From NCBI RefSeq assembly GCF_000612625.1, contig NZ_CCAS010000032.1:1-50746 (forward strand): a stretch of 50,746 nt of DNA, in the 5' to 3' direction. Positions 7,540-14,996 of this stretch are shown here, one piece after another (within the stretch, counting starts at the first letter, position 1; the number at the start of each line of letters is the position of its first letter). Made by a program: the position numbers and the translations under genes. Under the pieces are notes generated by a model. The model did not search any database and was not told the origin of the DNA. It saw nothing but the letters and a program-made list of their open reading frames with translations. The DNA comes from Neobacillus jeddahensis. Its GTDB lineage: Bacteria; Bacillota; Bacilli; Bacillales; Cytobacillaceae.

Positions 7540-8382
7540 ATGATAAACAACTTACAAGACACCATTACATTAAATAATGACATAAAAATGCCTGGCTTCG
7601 GTATTGGAGTATTTAAGGTAGAGGAAGGTCCAGAACTCGTCAATGCCGTTAAATTTGCGATTAAGCATGGCTACCGCAGTATTGATACTGCCGCTATATA
7701 TGGAAATGAAGAAGGCGTTGGCCAAGCGATTCGCGAAGGAATCGACGAAGCGGGGATTTCAAGAGAAGATTTGTTTGTAACATCAAAGGTATGGAATGCT
7801 GACCTCGGATACGAATCAACCCTTGCAGCTTATGAAACAAGCCTACAAAAATTAGGTCTTGATTATTTAGATTTATACCTGATTCACTGGCCTGTGGAAG
7901 GGAAATTCAAGGATGCATGGCGTGCATTGGAAGCACTCTATAAAGCAGGCAAAGTGAAAGCAATTGGCGTAAGTAACTTCCAGGTCCATCATATAGAGGA
8001 ATTATTAAAGGATGCGGAAATTAAACCTGTTATCAACCAAGTGGAATACCACCCGCGTTTATCACAAAAAGAAGTAAAAGCATTCTGCTTAGAGCATGGG
8101 ATTCAATTAGAAGCTTGGTCCCCCTTAATGCAAGGTGAATTATTGGATCAGCCTGAACTGAAGGAAATCGCCGCGAAATACAATAAGTCTGTTGCCCAAG
8201 TCATCTTGCGTTGGGATATTCAAAATGGTGTGATCACAATCCCTAAATCAACAAAGGAACATCGCATCGTTGAAAATGCTAACGTCTTTGATTTCCAATT
8301 AACAAAAAAAGATATGGAAACTATCGACGGCTTGAACCAAAACCACCGCGTCGGTCCAGACCCAGACAACTTCGACTTTTAA
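7540..8382 (+). CDS. Aldo/keto reductase, YvgN/YtbE-like (glyoxal/methylglyoxal reductase)
   Basis: NADPH-dependent reductase of small aldehydes, cytoplasmic. The 280-residue protein reads very close to B. subtilis YvgN as I remember it. The catalytic tetrad is D49, Y54, K83 (VTSKVWN) and H116 (LIHWP). GVSNFQVHH and the NADP-binding IPKSTKEHRI near the C-terminus are also present. I start at ATG 7540, which follows GGAGG by 11 nt; the upstream ATG 7522 has no RBS. It lies 131 nt behind the MFS gene on the same strand, fitting a regulated aldehyde or quinone stress unit. Confidence 0.93.
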   Translation: MINNLQDTITLNNDIKMPGFGIGVFKVEEGPELVNAVKFAIKHGYRSIDTAAIYGNEEGVGQAIREGIDEAGISREDLFVTSKVWNADLGYESTLAAYETSLQKLGLDYLDLYLIHWPVEGKFKDAWRALEALYKAGKVKAIGVSNFQVHHIEELLKDAEIKPVINQVEYHPRLSQKEVKAFCLEHGIQLEAWSPLMQGELLDQPELKEIAAKYNKSVAQVILRWDIQNGVITIPKSTKEHRIVENANVFDFQLTKKDMETIDGLNQNHRVGPDPDNFDF

Positions 8383-8392
8383 TAAACCAGTA

Positions 8393-8424
8393 GGCAGGGT
8401 GCAATTGGGCACTCTGCCTCTTTG
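8393..8424 (+). terminator. Intrinsic terminator after the aldo/keto reductase
   Basis: The arms GGCAGGGTGC and GCACTCTGCC (one G-T pair) surround a short loop and are followed by TCTTTGATTT. It lies just after the reductase stop and before the convergent alpha-galactosidase end. Confidence 0.75.
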
Positions 8425-8443
8425 ATTTATGCTGTAAGGGGCC

Positions 8444-10663
8444 CTATTGAATTCCTTCTACTGCTAATTCCATACCATTAACGGCTTTAATAAAAAATAG
8501 CTCTGATGAAAAATCCTTCTTTACCAACGGCAGTCCTAACCCAATTTGCATTAATTCTGCACCACTATAGGCTTGTTCACTGTGATTGATTTGATATTCT
8601 ACCTTTGGATTTAAGCCGCGTAATTTCAACCGAAATAACGGTGGATTCGGTGTCGCCAGCGTTTTGAAGTAAAAAACGATTGCTCGCTCCCTTTGCTGAC
8701 TCACATACATCCAGGCCGTGTCCATTCCCTCAAATGGACTCAATAACCGGAACAAATCGCCAAAACAGACGAGATCCTTGAATTGATGATAGCTTTGAAT
8801 TTGCTTCATTACCTCCTGCTTATCTTCCATGCTTAACTGATCGATCTTTAGCTCAAACCCCAAATTAGCGGCCATCGCAACATGGCAGCGCATTGGCAAG
8901 GGAGTTACCCTTCCGACCTGGTGGTTCGGCACATCCGACACGTGCGCCCCCATCGTAATGGCTGGATAGACAAGACTTGTTCCATATTGAATCTTCAGCC
9001 TTTCAACCGCATCGGTATTATCACTCGTCCATGTCTGCGGCATGTAGTACAACATCCCGGGATCAAAGCGTCCACCCCCACCGGAACAACTTTCAAATAA
9101 AATCTGGGGGAATCGTTCCGTTAAAGTTTCTAAAACCCGATACAAGCCAAGCATATAACGGTGTGCGGTTTCCTTCTGTCGTTCTGGCGGCAATGCTGCC
9201 GATCCCACCTCGGTCATATTTCGATTCATATCCCATTTCACATAGTTAATTGAAGCATTGCGGAAAACATCCGTGAGTGTATCCATTAACCATTCACAAA
9301 CATCCTCCCGGCTTAAATCCAATATCAGTTGATTTCTTGATGTCGTCCGCTGGCGATTCCGGACATGCAGACACCAATCAGGATGTTCACGGTACAACTC
9401 ACTATCAGGCGAAACCATTTCCGGTTCCACCCATAAGCCAAATCGCATCCCTTTCCTCCCGATATAATCAGCAAGCCCCGCAAGTCCATTTGGTAATTTT
9501 CGTTTATTCACGAACCAATCCCCCAATGAACTTTTATCATTATCGCGACGTCCAAACCAGCCATCGTCTAGAACAAATAACTCAATCCCCAGCCCTGCCG
9601 CGGAATCTGCCAGCTCCTTTAGTTTTTTTTCCGTAAAATGAAAATAAGTGGCCTCCCAATTATTGATTAAAATCGGCCTTGTTTTATCACGATAAACCCC
9701 TCGGCATACCCTCGATCGTAGTAAGTGATGAAAGGTTCGCGACATCCCGCCCAGACCTTCTGCCGAATAGACCATCAATGCTTCTGGAGTTTGGAACGTT
9801 TCCCCTGGTTTTAACACCCAAATGAAATCAAACGGATTGATGCCTATACTCAGTCTTGTTGTTTCAAAAGGACTTATCTCAAGGGAGGCTTGAAAATTCC
9901 CACTGTACACGAGACTCACTCCATACACATCCCCAAATTCTTCGGTGCTATTTTTTGAAAGTAAGGCGACAAAGGGATTAACTTGATGACTGCTGGCGCC
10001 TCTTGCGGAGGAGATTGACTGCTTCCCATGTGATAGTGGCTGACGTTCGATGTGACGCTCTCTTGCCCATGTTCCTTGCAGATGAAGCCAGTCCCACGCG
10101 GAATCGTGGAAATCCACCGACAGGCTCATACATTTATGTATTTCAATCGTGCTGCTGCCACGATGCTCGAACGAGACCGATCGAGCGATGACATCATGGT
10201 CCCGGTAAATGGTATATTGGAGGTTCAGTCCTATCCCTAGCAAGGAGTCGACCAGGGTAATAACTACTGTATCTGCCTCGGAAGGGTCTTCGATATAGGC
10301 TGACGGCAACCCTTTCAGTGGAGGCTTCCCTTTCACGATTTCATGAGAATCATAGACAAACTCTGTATTGGTTGATCCGTCTTGTGTCCGAAGCTGATAG
10401 GCAGGTGTTCGAAAGTCGCCATTACCAAAAGCAGGATACTCCTGTGGCAAGGTATCAAGCGAAAACTTCGGGTCTGTCGGTTCGGTCATAGGTGAAAATG
10501 CCCTGCCCTTATTTGTGAGAATCGTTTGTGGCTGCAACACCTGGACTCGCTTTCCCCAATATAAGTGGGCAAGATATTTTCCATGAACAAGCTGAATCAA
10601 ATAGCTGATCCTGCTGTTATACAAATGAAACACTTGGTTTGACTCATTCCAATCAATCGGCAT
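8444..10663 (-). CDS. GH36 alpha-galactosidase
   Basis: Hydrolyses terminal alpha-galactosyl units (melibiose, raffinose, stachyose). At 739 residues it has the usual bacterial GH36 length: an N-terminal beta-supersandwich, a central TIM barrel (about 330-650) and a C-terminal beta domain. The nucleophile is D478 in NYVKWDMNR and the acid/base is D548 in PQTWTSDNTDA. W336 (INNWEATYF), GLWVEPEM and ESCSGGGGRFD are conserved blocks. Numbering coincides with the Geobacillus AgaA/AgaB enzymes, and residue 355 is Ala, the AgaA-like state linked to raffinose use. No signal peptide, so it is intracellular and needs an importer, but no alpha-galactoside transporter lies beside it. Confidence 0.95.
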   Translation of the reverse strand: MPIDWNESNQVFHLYNSRISYLIQLVHGKYLAHLYWGKRVQVLQPQTILTNKGRAFSPMTEPTDPKFSLDTLPQEYPAFGNGDFRTPAYQLRTQDGSTNTEFVYDSHEIVKGKPPLKGLPSAYIEDPSEADTVVITLVDSLLGIGLNLQYTIYRDHDVIARSVSFEHRGSSTIEIHKCMSLSVDFHDSAWDWLHLQGTWARERHIERQPLSHGKQSISSARGASSHQVNPFVALLSKNSTEEFGDVYGVSLVYSGNFQASLEISPFETTRLSIGINPFDFIWVLKPGETFQTPEALMVYSAEGLGGMSRTFHHLLRSRVCRGVYRDKTRPILINNWEATYFHFTEKKLKELADSAAGLGIELFVLDDGWFGRRDNDKSSLGDWFVNKRKLPNGLAGLADYIGRKGMRFGLWVEPEMVSPDSELYREHPDWCLHVRNRQRTTSRNQLILDLSREDVCEWLMDTLTDVFRNASINYVKWDMNRNMTEVGSAALPPERQKETAHRYMLGLYRVLETLTERFPQILFESCSGGGGRFDPGMLYYMPQTWTSDNTDAVERLKIQYGTSLVYPAITMGAHVSDVPNHQVGRVTPLPMRCHVAMAANLGFELKIDQLSMEDKQEVMKQIQSYHQFKDLVCFGDLFRLLSPFEGMDTAWMYVSQQRERAIVFYFKTLATPNPPLFRLKLRGLNPKVEYQINHSEQAYSGAELMQIGLGLPLVKKDFSSELFFIKAVNGMELAVEGIQ

Positions 10664-10760
10664 GAAAACTCACTCCTTAGAAAAAGGTTCCTTCTACTAT
10701 ATTCGCCTCTATCCCAAAGTATGGTTGCATGTCCTGAAAAATTACCGCGTTTATAGCATT

Positions 10761-10787
10761 AAAAAAATGCCCTCAAATTGAGAGCAT
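10761..10787 (-). terminator. Intrinsic terminator of the lemA-TPM operon
   Basis: On the minus strand ATGCTCTCAA and TTGAGGGCAT pair and are followed by TTTTTTT, 8 nt past the stop codon of the TPM protein gene. The remaining 10664-10760 gap holds only the upstream region of the alpha-galactosidase. Confidence 0.85.
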
Positions 10788-10794
10788 CTTCTAT

Positions 10795-11547
10795 TTACCA
10801 GCCCCGGCTGGCACCTCCGCCACCAGAGGAACCTCCACCGCCGCCGCGGGATCCGCCTCCGCCTCCTCTTCCTCCACCTCGAGTTATAATCGACAGAAGA
10901 AGATAGGTGAGCGTCCCACCGAAAAATTTAAAATCGAGGATGACCACGATGATCACCACAATGATCAGGAGCCATGCGGGAATCCCCATCCCTTTATCTT
11001 TTGGCACATCCGTTGGCACGGTGTTCGCTCCACCTTCAAGCCCATATTCGGCGCGAACTTCTTTTGTGAGTGCTTTATAGGTTTCTGTTATCGCTTTATT
11101 CGGCTGCTGTTCTTTTAGATATGGAATGGCATACTCATCAAGAATTCTACCAGCCTTCCCGTCAGGAATTCTTCCTTCAAGCCCATAGCCAACCTCAATT
11201 CTTGCTTTTCGTTCATTCATAGCCACAATCAGCAGGACGCCATTATTTTCCTTCTTACTGCCAATTCCATATTGGCGAAAGGCGGCGTTCGCATATTCTT
11301 CAATCGTTCGGTCTCCAATGGTCTCGACAGTTAGCACGACGACCTGTGCCGTTGATTGATCTTCCAGACTTCTGCCTAATGAGCGTAGTTCAGCTTGTTC
11401 AGTTTCAGATAATACTTGGGCAAAATCCTGGACATAAATGTCTCCCACCGGAGCCGGAATTTGGACATCCTCAGCAAGTGCCGTTGTTGCACATAGAAAT
11501 AAAGTGAAAAACACCAAAATAACGCTGAAGATCCTCTTCGTTTTCAT
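10795..11547 (-). CDS. TPM-domain (YgcG family) membrane protein
   Basis: 250-residue secreted or membrane-bound protein. A signal peptide (MKTKRIFSVILVFFTLFLCATTALAE) is followed by the TPM domain (about 35-165), with the conserved starts DIYVQDFAQVLSE, QVVVLTVETI and NGVLLIVAMNERKARIEVGYGLEG. Next is a transmembrane helix (about 190-212) and a Gly/Ser/Arg-rich tail ending ASRGW. In other organisms TPM proteins have weak phosphatase or photosystem-repair roles; in Firmicutes the pairing with LemA suggests an envelope function that is not settled. Its start overlaps the LemA stop (TAATG), so the two are translationally coupled. Confidence 0.9.
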   Translation of the reverse strand: MKTKRIFSVILVFFTLFLCATTALAEDVQIPAPVGDIYVQDFAQVLSETEQAELRSLGRSLEDQSTAQVVVLTVETIGDRTIEEYANAAFRQYGIGSKKENNGVLLIVAMNERKARIEVGYGLEGRIPDGKAGRILDEYAIPYLKEQQPNKAITETYKALTKEVRAEYGLEGGANTVPTDVPKDKGMGIPAWLLIIVVIIVVILDFKFFGGTLTYLLLSIITRGGGRGGGGGSRGGGGGSSGGGGASRGW

Positions 11548-12122
11548 TATCCATTGCCCCCAAAGTCAACCTTTGGAGCTTCCCCAGCCTTAGGGTCAGC
11601 TTTAAAATATTCTTTTTCATCAAATCCTGCGATGCCTGCTATGATAGACCCTGGAAGACGCTTCACTTTTTTGTTAAAAACGGCAACCTGATCATTGTAA
11701 TCTTTTCGTGCTACAGCAATTCTGTTCTCCGTTCCAGCCAACTCATCCATTAATTGCGTAAACTGCTGATCTGCTTTCAGGTTTGGATAATTTTCCACGA
11801 CCACCAGCAATCGGCTTAATGCACTAGATAATTCCGCATTAGCCGTTGCCTCTTCTTGCGGCGTATTCGCACCAGCAAGTCGGGCACGGGCATCTGAGAT
11901 CGAAACAATGACTTCTTTTTCATGAGAAGCATACCCTTTTACGGTATTCACTAGGTTTGGGATTAGATCAAGCCTTCTTTGCAGTTGGTTTTCAATCTGC
12001 GCATGTGACTGATCCACATTTTCTTCAAGATTGACAAAGCTGTTATAGCTAGACATAAACATCAGGCCAATAATAACAATCACAGCAACCACTATCCCGA
12101 TTCCTAACCATGCCTTTTTCAT
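11547..12122 (-). CDS. lemA: LemA family protein
   Basis: 191-residue membrane-anchored protein: one N-terminal helix (about 5-26) then a long helical coil with the family signature YNSFVNLEENVDQSHAQIENQLQRRLDLIPNLVNTVKGYASHEK. The C-terminal part has FNKKVKRLPGSIIAGIAGFDEKEYF, also characteristic. I use ATG 12122, about 10 nt after AAGGAGAG; the GTG three codons upstream lies on the RBS itself. LemA function is unknown in bacteria; the coupled TPM gene downstream is its common partner. Confidence 0.93.
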   Translation of the reverse strand: MKKAWLGIGIVVAVIVIIGLMFMSSYNSFVNLEENVDQSHAQIENQLQRRLDLIPNLVNTVKGYASHEKEVIVSISDARARLAGANTPQEEATANAELSSALSRLLVVVENYPNLKADQQFTQLMDELAGTENRIAVARKDYNDQVAVFNKKVKRLPGSIIAGIAGFDEKEYFKADPKAGEAPKVDFGGNG

Positions 12123-12244
12123 ACGATCCACTCTCCTTTCTCACCTATAGTATATATCACTTGAAAAATAAGTTCCCTTTTCTAGCCAACATTAAACCAA
12201 GCTTTAAAAATTCAATCAACAAATTCTCGTTTTTTCAATAATAA

Positions 12245-12256
12245 GTGTCAGGCACC
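12245..12256. repeat. GTGTCAGGCACC repeat, single half-copy
   Basis: One copy of the 12-nt core GTGTCAGGCACC with no inverted partner nearby. It looks like a decayed end of the palindromic family found at 3399, 16160 and 19830. Nothing else is recognisable in the 12132-12410 gap. Confidence 0.7.
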
Positions 12257-12410
12257 TTACATTATTTTCTCCCTTTCGAAGAAGATATAAATGTTAAGTT
12301 TTTTGAATGGGCAGCATAATTAATATATTTTCGGGACGGGTCTCTATCATTTATGGTAAACTAACCCACGACTTGTATTAGAAATTAGAATCTTAATGGA
12401 GTGGATATAT

Positions 12411-12569
12411 ATGAGTAAAGCTAAGGGGAAAAGTGGAATAGGTAGAGGTACAGGCAAGAAGGGCTGGAATCGCTGGAAAGCTGGCGCGAATAAGGCAAAG
12501 AGTGCCAAGCCTTATGTCAGCAAAGGGGTAAAAAAGCCTAATGCAAACGAAACGAACACTGAGGACTAA
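12411..12569 (+). CDS. Small basic DUF3934-like protein
   Basis: 52-residue, strongly basic protein: MSKAKGKSGIGRGTGKKGW at the start, then NRWKAGANKAKSAKPYVSKG and an acidic C-terminus (NETNTED). The KGKxGxGRGTGKKGWNRW pattern is, as I remember it, the DUF3934 family of small Bacillaceae proteins; that name is from memory. The Lys/Gly richness suggests a nucleic-acid or spore-core contact, but no function is established. The RBS is GGAG 9 nt upstream, and a terminator follows. Confidence 0.75.
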   Translation: MSKAKGKSGIGRGTGKKGWNRWKAGANKAKSAKPYVSKGVKKPNANETNTED

Positions 12570-12591
12570 GTTCAACGATTGATTCTTTAAT

Positions 12592-12626
12592 AAACCGCTC
12601 CACATGTTTAGCGGTTTTATTTTTTG
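12592..12626 (+). terminator. Intrinsic terminator after the DUF3934-like gene
   Basis: The arms AAACCGCT and AGCGGTTT enclose a 10-nt loop and are followed by a T-rich run (TTATTTTTT), 22 nt after the stop. Confidence 0.85.
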
Positions 12627-12683
12627 CATAAGCTAGTTCAGAATGTTGGTAGGAAGCTATCGCGAAAAATAGGAGGAAGTTGT

Positions 12684-12917
12684 ATGTCAGAACTTGAGCC
12701 TTTAGAATACGAAATTGGCACAGCTATTCGTGATTATGACATTATTGCCATTACACAAACTGTGAATGGCTTTGAGGTCATGCTTAATATCAATTTGGAC
12801 AGTGGTTATTCCTTAGAAAAAACGAAAATGGAGATTACCCATGAGGATTTAGAAGGGTATGAAACAAACGAGGTTGAAGAGGGAATTAAGTATGCCCTTG
12901 GTTTTTTTGATCGTTAA
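12684..12917 (+). CDS. Hypothetical 77-residue acidic protein
   Basis: I do not recognise this gene. The start is fixed by AGGAGG 8 nt upstream; a longer in-frame reading from 12624 has no RBS and crosses the previous terminator. The product begins MSELEPLEYEIGTAIRDYDI, is rich in Glu and Asp, has no transmembrane segment and no cysteines, and ends EEGIKYALGFFDR. Alternating hydrophobic residues (YDIIAITQTVNGFEVMLNINL) suggest beta strands, and the rest suggests helix. A terminator follows closely, so it is a monocistronic cytosolic protein. Confidence 0.75.
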   Translation: MSELEPLEYEIGTAIRDYDIIAITQTVNGFEVMLNINLDSGYSLEKTKMEITHEDLEGYETNEVEEGIKYALGFFDR

Positions 12918-12938
12918 GTGTACGATCCTAATATATTG

Positions 12939-12976
12939 AAAATCCCCGAGTCCAAAAATCATGACTCGGGGATTTT
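12939..12976 (+). terminator. Intrinsic terminator (may work both ways)
   Basis: AAAATCCCCGAGTC and GACTCGGGGATTTT form a perfect 14-bp stem, 22 nt after the stop of the 77-codon gene. It insulates that gene from the next promoter. Confidence 0.88.
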
Positions 12977-13020
12977 AGTTTTCCGCAATAATGCCCTCTT
13001 CATCGAATTGTTCTGTTTAC

Positions 13021-13085
13021 TATACACACTCTTAACACTTTCTTTACACTGGGTTAAGAAAAAATCCTTCATTTCCTTATACAAT
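13021..13085 (+). promoter_or_regulatory. PhoP-box-like direct repeats and -10 of the ugd operon
   Basis: Four hexamers start at 13021 (TATACA), 13032 (TTAACA), 13043 (TTTACA) and 13054 (TTAAGA), exactly 11 nt apart. B. subtilis PhoP binds TTAACA-like hexamers with about 5-nt gaps, so pattern and period match an activated Pho promoter. A -10 TACAAT lies at 13080-13085, with no good separate -35; the last hexamer sits in the -35 region as expected for PhoP-activated promoters. The regulator is inferred from pattern only. Confidence 0.75.
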
Positions 13086-13114
13086 ATAGTAAACAAACAC
13101 TATGGAGGGATTGG

Positions 13115-14461
13115 ATGAAGGTTACTGTTGCTGGAGCAGGATATGTTGGATTGGTTACTAGTGCGTGTTTGGCTGAAATAGGACATCAGGTAACGTGCAT
13201 AGATATTCAACAAGAGAAAATTACTATGCTTCAAAGCGGCCGTTCCCCCTTTTATGAGCCCGGTTTAGAATCACTTTTAGAAAAAAATATGAAAACCAAG
13301 CAGCTCCAGTTTACGACCAATCCTCACGAGGCCTATTCAGGTGCAGAAATCATTTTTATTACTGTCGGGACACCTGAAAAACATGATGGATCAGCCGACC
13401 TAAAATACATACATGTGGTGTCCCATACGATCGCTCACTATATCGACCAGGATACCATCATTTGTACAAAAAGCACGGTCCCCGTCGGCACAAACGAACT
13501 CATTCAACACATCATCGAAAGCAGAAAACCTCCGAATCTTTGCGTGGAGGTGGTTGCCAATCCTGAGTTTTTGCGTGAGGGCTCAGCCATTGTCGATTTC
13601 TTTCATGGAGACCGGATTATCATTGGTACTAGACAAGCGGATCTGACCGACAAAATCGAACAACTTTATCGACCATTGCAGATTCCGATTTTTATCACTG
13701 ACATTAGAAGTGCTGAGTTAATTAAATACGCCTCCAATGCTTTCTTAGCAACGAAAATTAGTTTTATCAACGAAATGGCCAATATATGTGAAAAGATTGG
13801 GGCGAATATTGATGAAGTCGCCTATGGAATCGGTCAAGATAAGCGGATTGGTCCACATTTTCTAAAAGCCGGACTTGGTTATGGCGGATCCTGTTTCCCT
13901 AAGGATACAAAGGCGCTTGTCCAGTTTGGTACAGATCGTAAGCATCAGCTTGAATTATTGGAAGCCGTCATTCAAATCAATAATCGTCAACATTCGCTAG
14001 CTGTTAAAATGGCACAACAAACAATCGGTTCCTTACATGGCAAGAAGGTCGCCTTACTGGGATTAGCCTTTAAAGCGGACACAGACGATGTTCGGGAATC
14101 AGCCGCATTAACGATTGCAAAGGAATTGCTGGAGGCTGGCGCAATTGTCACAGCATATGATCCGATCGCCCTCGCCAATGCCCAGAAAATTTTAGGTAAC
14201 GAAATTAAGTATGCACAAGACATTCACAAAGCCCTTACTGGTGCAGACTTGGTGATTATCGCGACAGATTGGGAACACATTAAACTCCTCCCTTTGGAAA
14301 TGTATGTCACCAACATGAGCGAGCCGATTGTTATTGATGGGCGGAATTGTTATTCACTGGAGGCGATACGGCGCTATCCGATCACCTATCGTTCAATCGG
14401 CAGACCTACGATTTGGAAGGAAGATTATCTGAAAGGAACTCAACATGATGAGATGGATTGA
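13115..14461 (+). CDS. ugd: UDP-glucose 6-dehydrogenase
   Basis: Oxidises UDP-glucose to UDP-glucuronate with two NAD+, in the cytoplasm. 448 residues as usual. Rossmann motif GAGYVGLV (7-14), NAD-binding VGTPEKHDGSADLKY (84-98), ANPEFLREG (148-156), and the catalytic Cys260 in GLGYGGSCFPKDTKAL are all present. B. subtilis homologues are TuaD (teichuronic acid), YwqF and YtcA. First gene of an operon with a PAP2 phosphatase and a GT4 glycosyltransferase; it overlaps the PAP2 start by 17 nt. The PhoP-like boxes upstream suggest induction by phosphate starvation. Confidence 0.95.
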   Translation: MKVTVAGAGYVGLVTSACLAEIGHQVTCIDIQQEKITMLQSGRSPFYEPGLESLLEKNMKTKQLQFTTNPHEAYSGAEIIFITVGTPEKHDGSADLKYIHVVSHTIAHYIDQDTIICTKSTVPVGTNELIQHIIESRKPPNLCVEVVANPEFLREGSAIVDFFHGDRIIIGTRQADLTDKIEQLYRPLQIPIFITDIRSAELIKYASNAFLATKISFINEMANICEKIGANIDEVAYGIGQDKRIGPHFLKAGLGYGGSCFPKDTKALVQFGTDRKHQLELLEAVIQINNRQHSLAVKMAQQTIGSLHGKKVALLGLAFKADTDDVRESAALTIAKELLEAGAIVTAYDPIALANAQKILGNEIKYAQDIHKALTGADLVIIATDWEHIKLLPLEMYVTNMSEPIVIDGRNCYSLEAIRRYPITYRSIGRPTIWKEDYLKGTQHDEMD

Positions 14462-14975
14462 AACGTTTTATGGCTTTGAATGCTGGCTATTGCAACAACT
14501 AAACCGTCATTTTGATAAAAGGCCATTAAATCTATTTTTCCGTATAGTCACAAATCTTGGTGGTGCCGACTTAACGATTGCAGCAACCTTTCTTCTCATT
14601 CTTTGTTCATTCGGCGAACCGAAGTTAACGGCGATTGCCAGTGCGCTGGCATTATCGGCAAGCCATATTCCTGTTCATATCATGAAACAGCTTTTCCCTC
14701 GAAAAAGACCGTATTTAATGATTGAAAAGACCAAATGTCCGGCAAATCCCTTACAGGATCATTCCTTCCCTTCGGGGCACACAACCGCGATTTTTTCTGT
14801 TGTGACCCCCTATTGCTTATATATCCCACAGCTCGCATTGGTGCTCATCCCAATGGGGCTGTGTGTAGGGCTTTCAAGAGTGTATTTAGGCCTCCACTAT
14901 CCATCAGATGTGCTTGCCGGAGCGATTCTTGGGACAGTCACAGGACTCTTGTGTTTTTGCTTATTATGTTGGTGA
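14445..14975 (+). CDS. PAP2-family membrane phosphatase
   Basis: 176-residue integral membrane phosphatase with all three PAP2 motifs: K81-x6-RP (KQLFPRKRP), PSGH (109-112, with H112 catalytic) and SRVYLGLHYPSD (S144, R145, H151, D155). Five or six helices. PAP2 enzymes remove phosphate from phosphatidate, phosphatidylglycerol phosphate or undecaprenyl pyrophosphate on the outer face. The start overlaps the end of ugd and has AAAGGA upstream, so it is translationally coupled. Between a UDP-glucuronate maker and a lipid-type glycosyltransferase, a role in releasing diacylglycerol or recycling a lipid carrier is plausible. Confidence 0.93.
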   Translation: MMRWIETFYGFECWLLQQLNRHFDKRPLNLFFRIVTNLGGADLTIAATFLLILCSFGEPKLTAIASALALSASHIPVHIMKQLFPRKRPYLMIEKTKCPANPLQDHSFPSGHTTAIFSVVTPYCLYIPQLALVLIPMGLCVGLSRVYLGLHYPSDVLAGAILGTVTGLLCFCLLCW

Positions 14976-14996
14976 GATTGAGTATGGAGGGATGAT

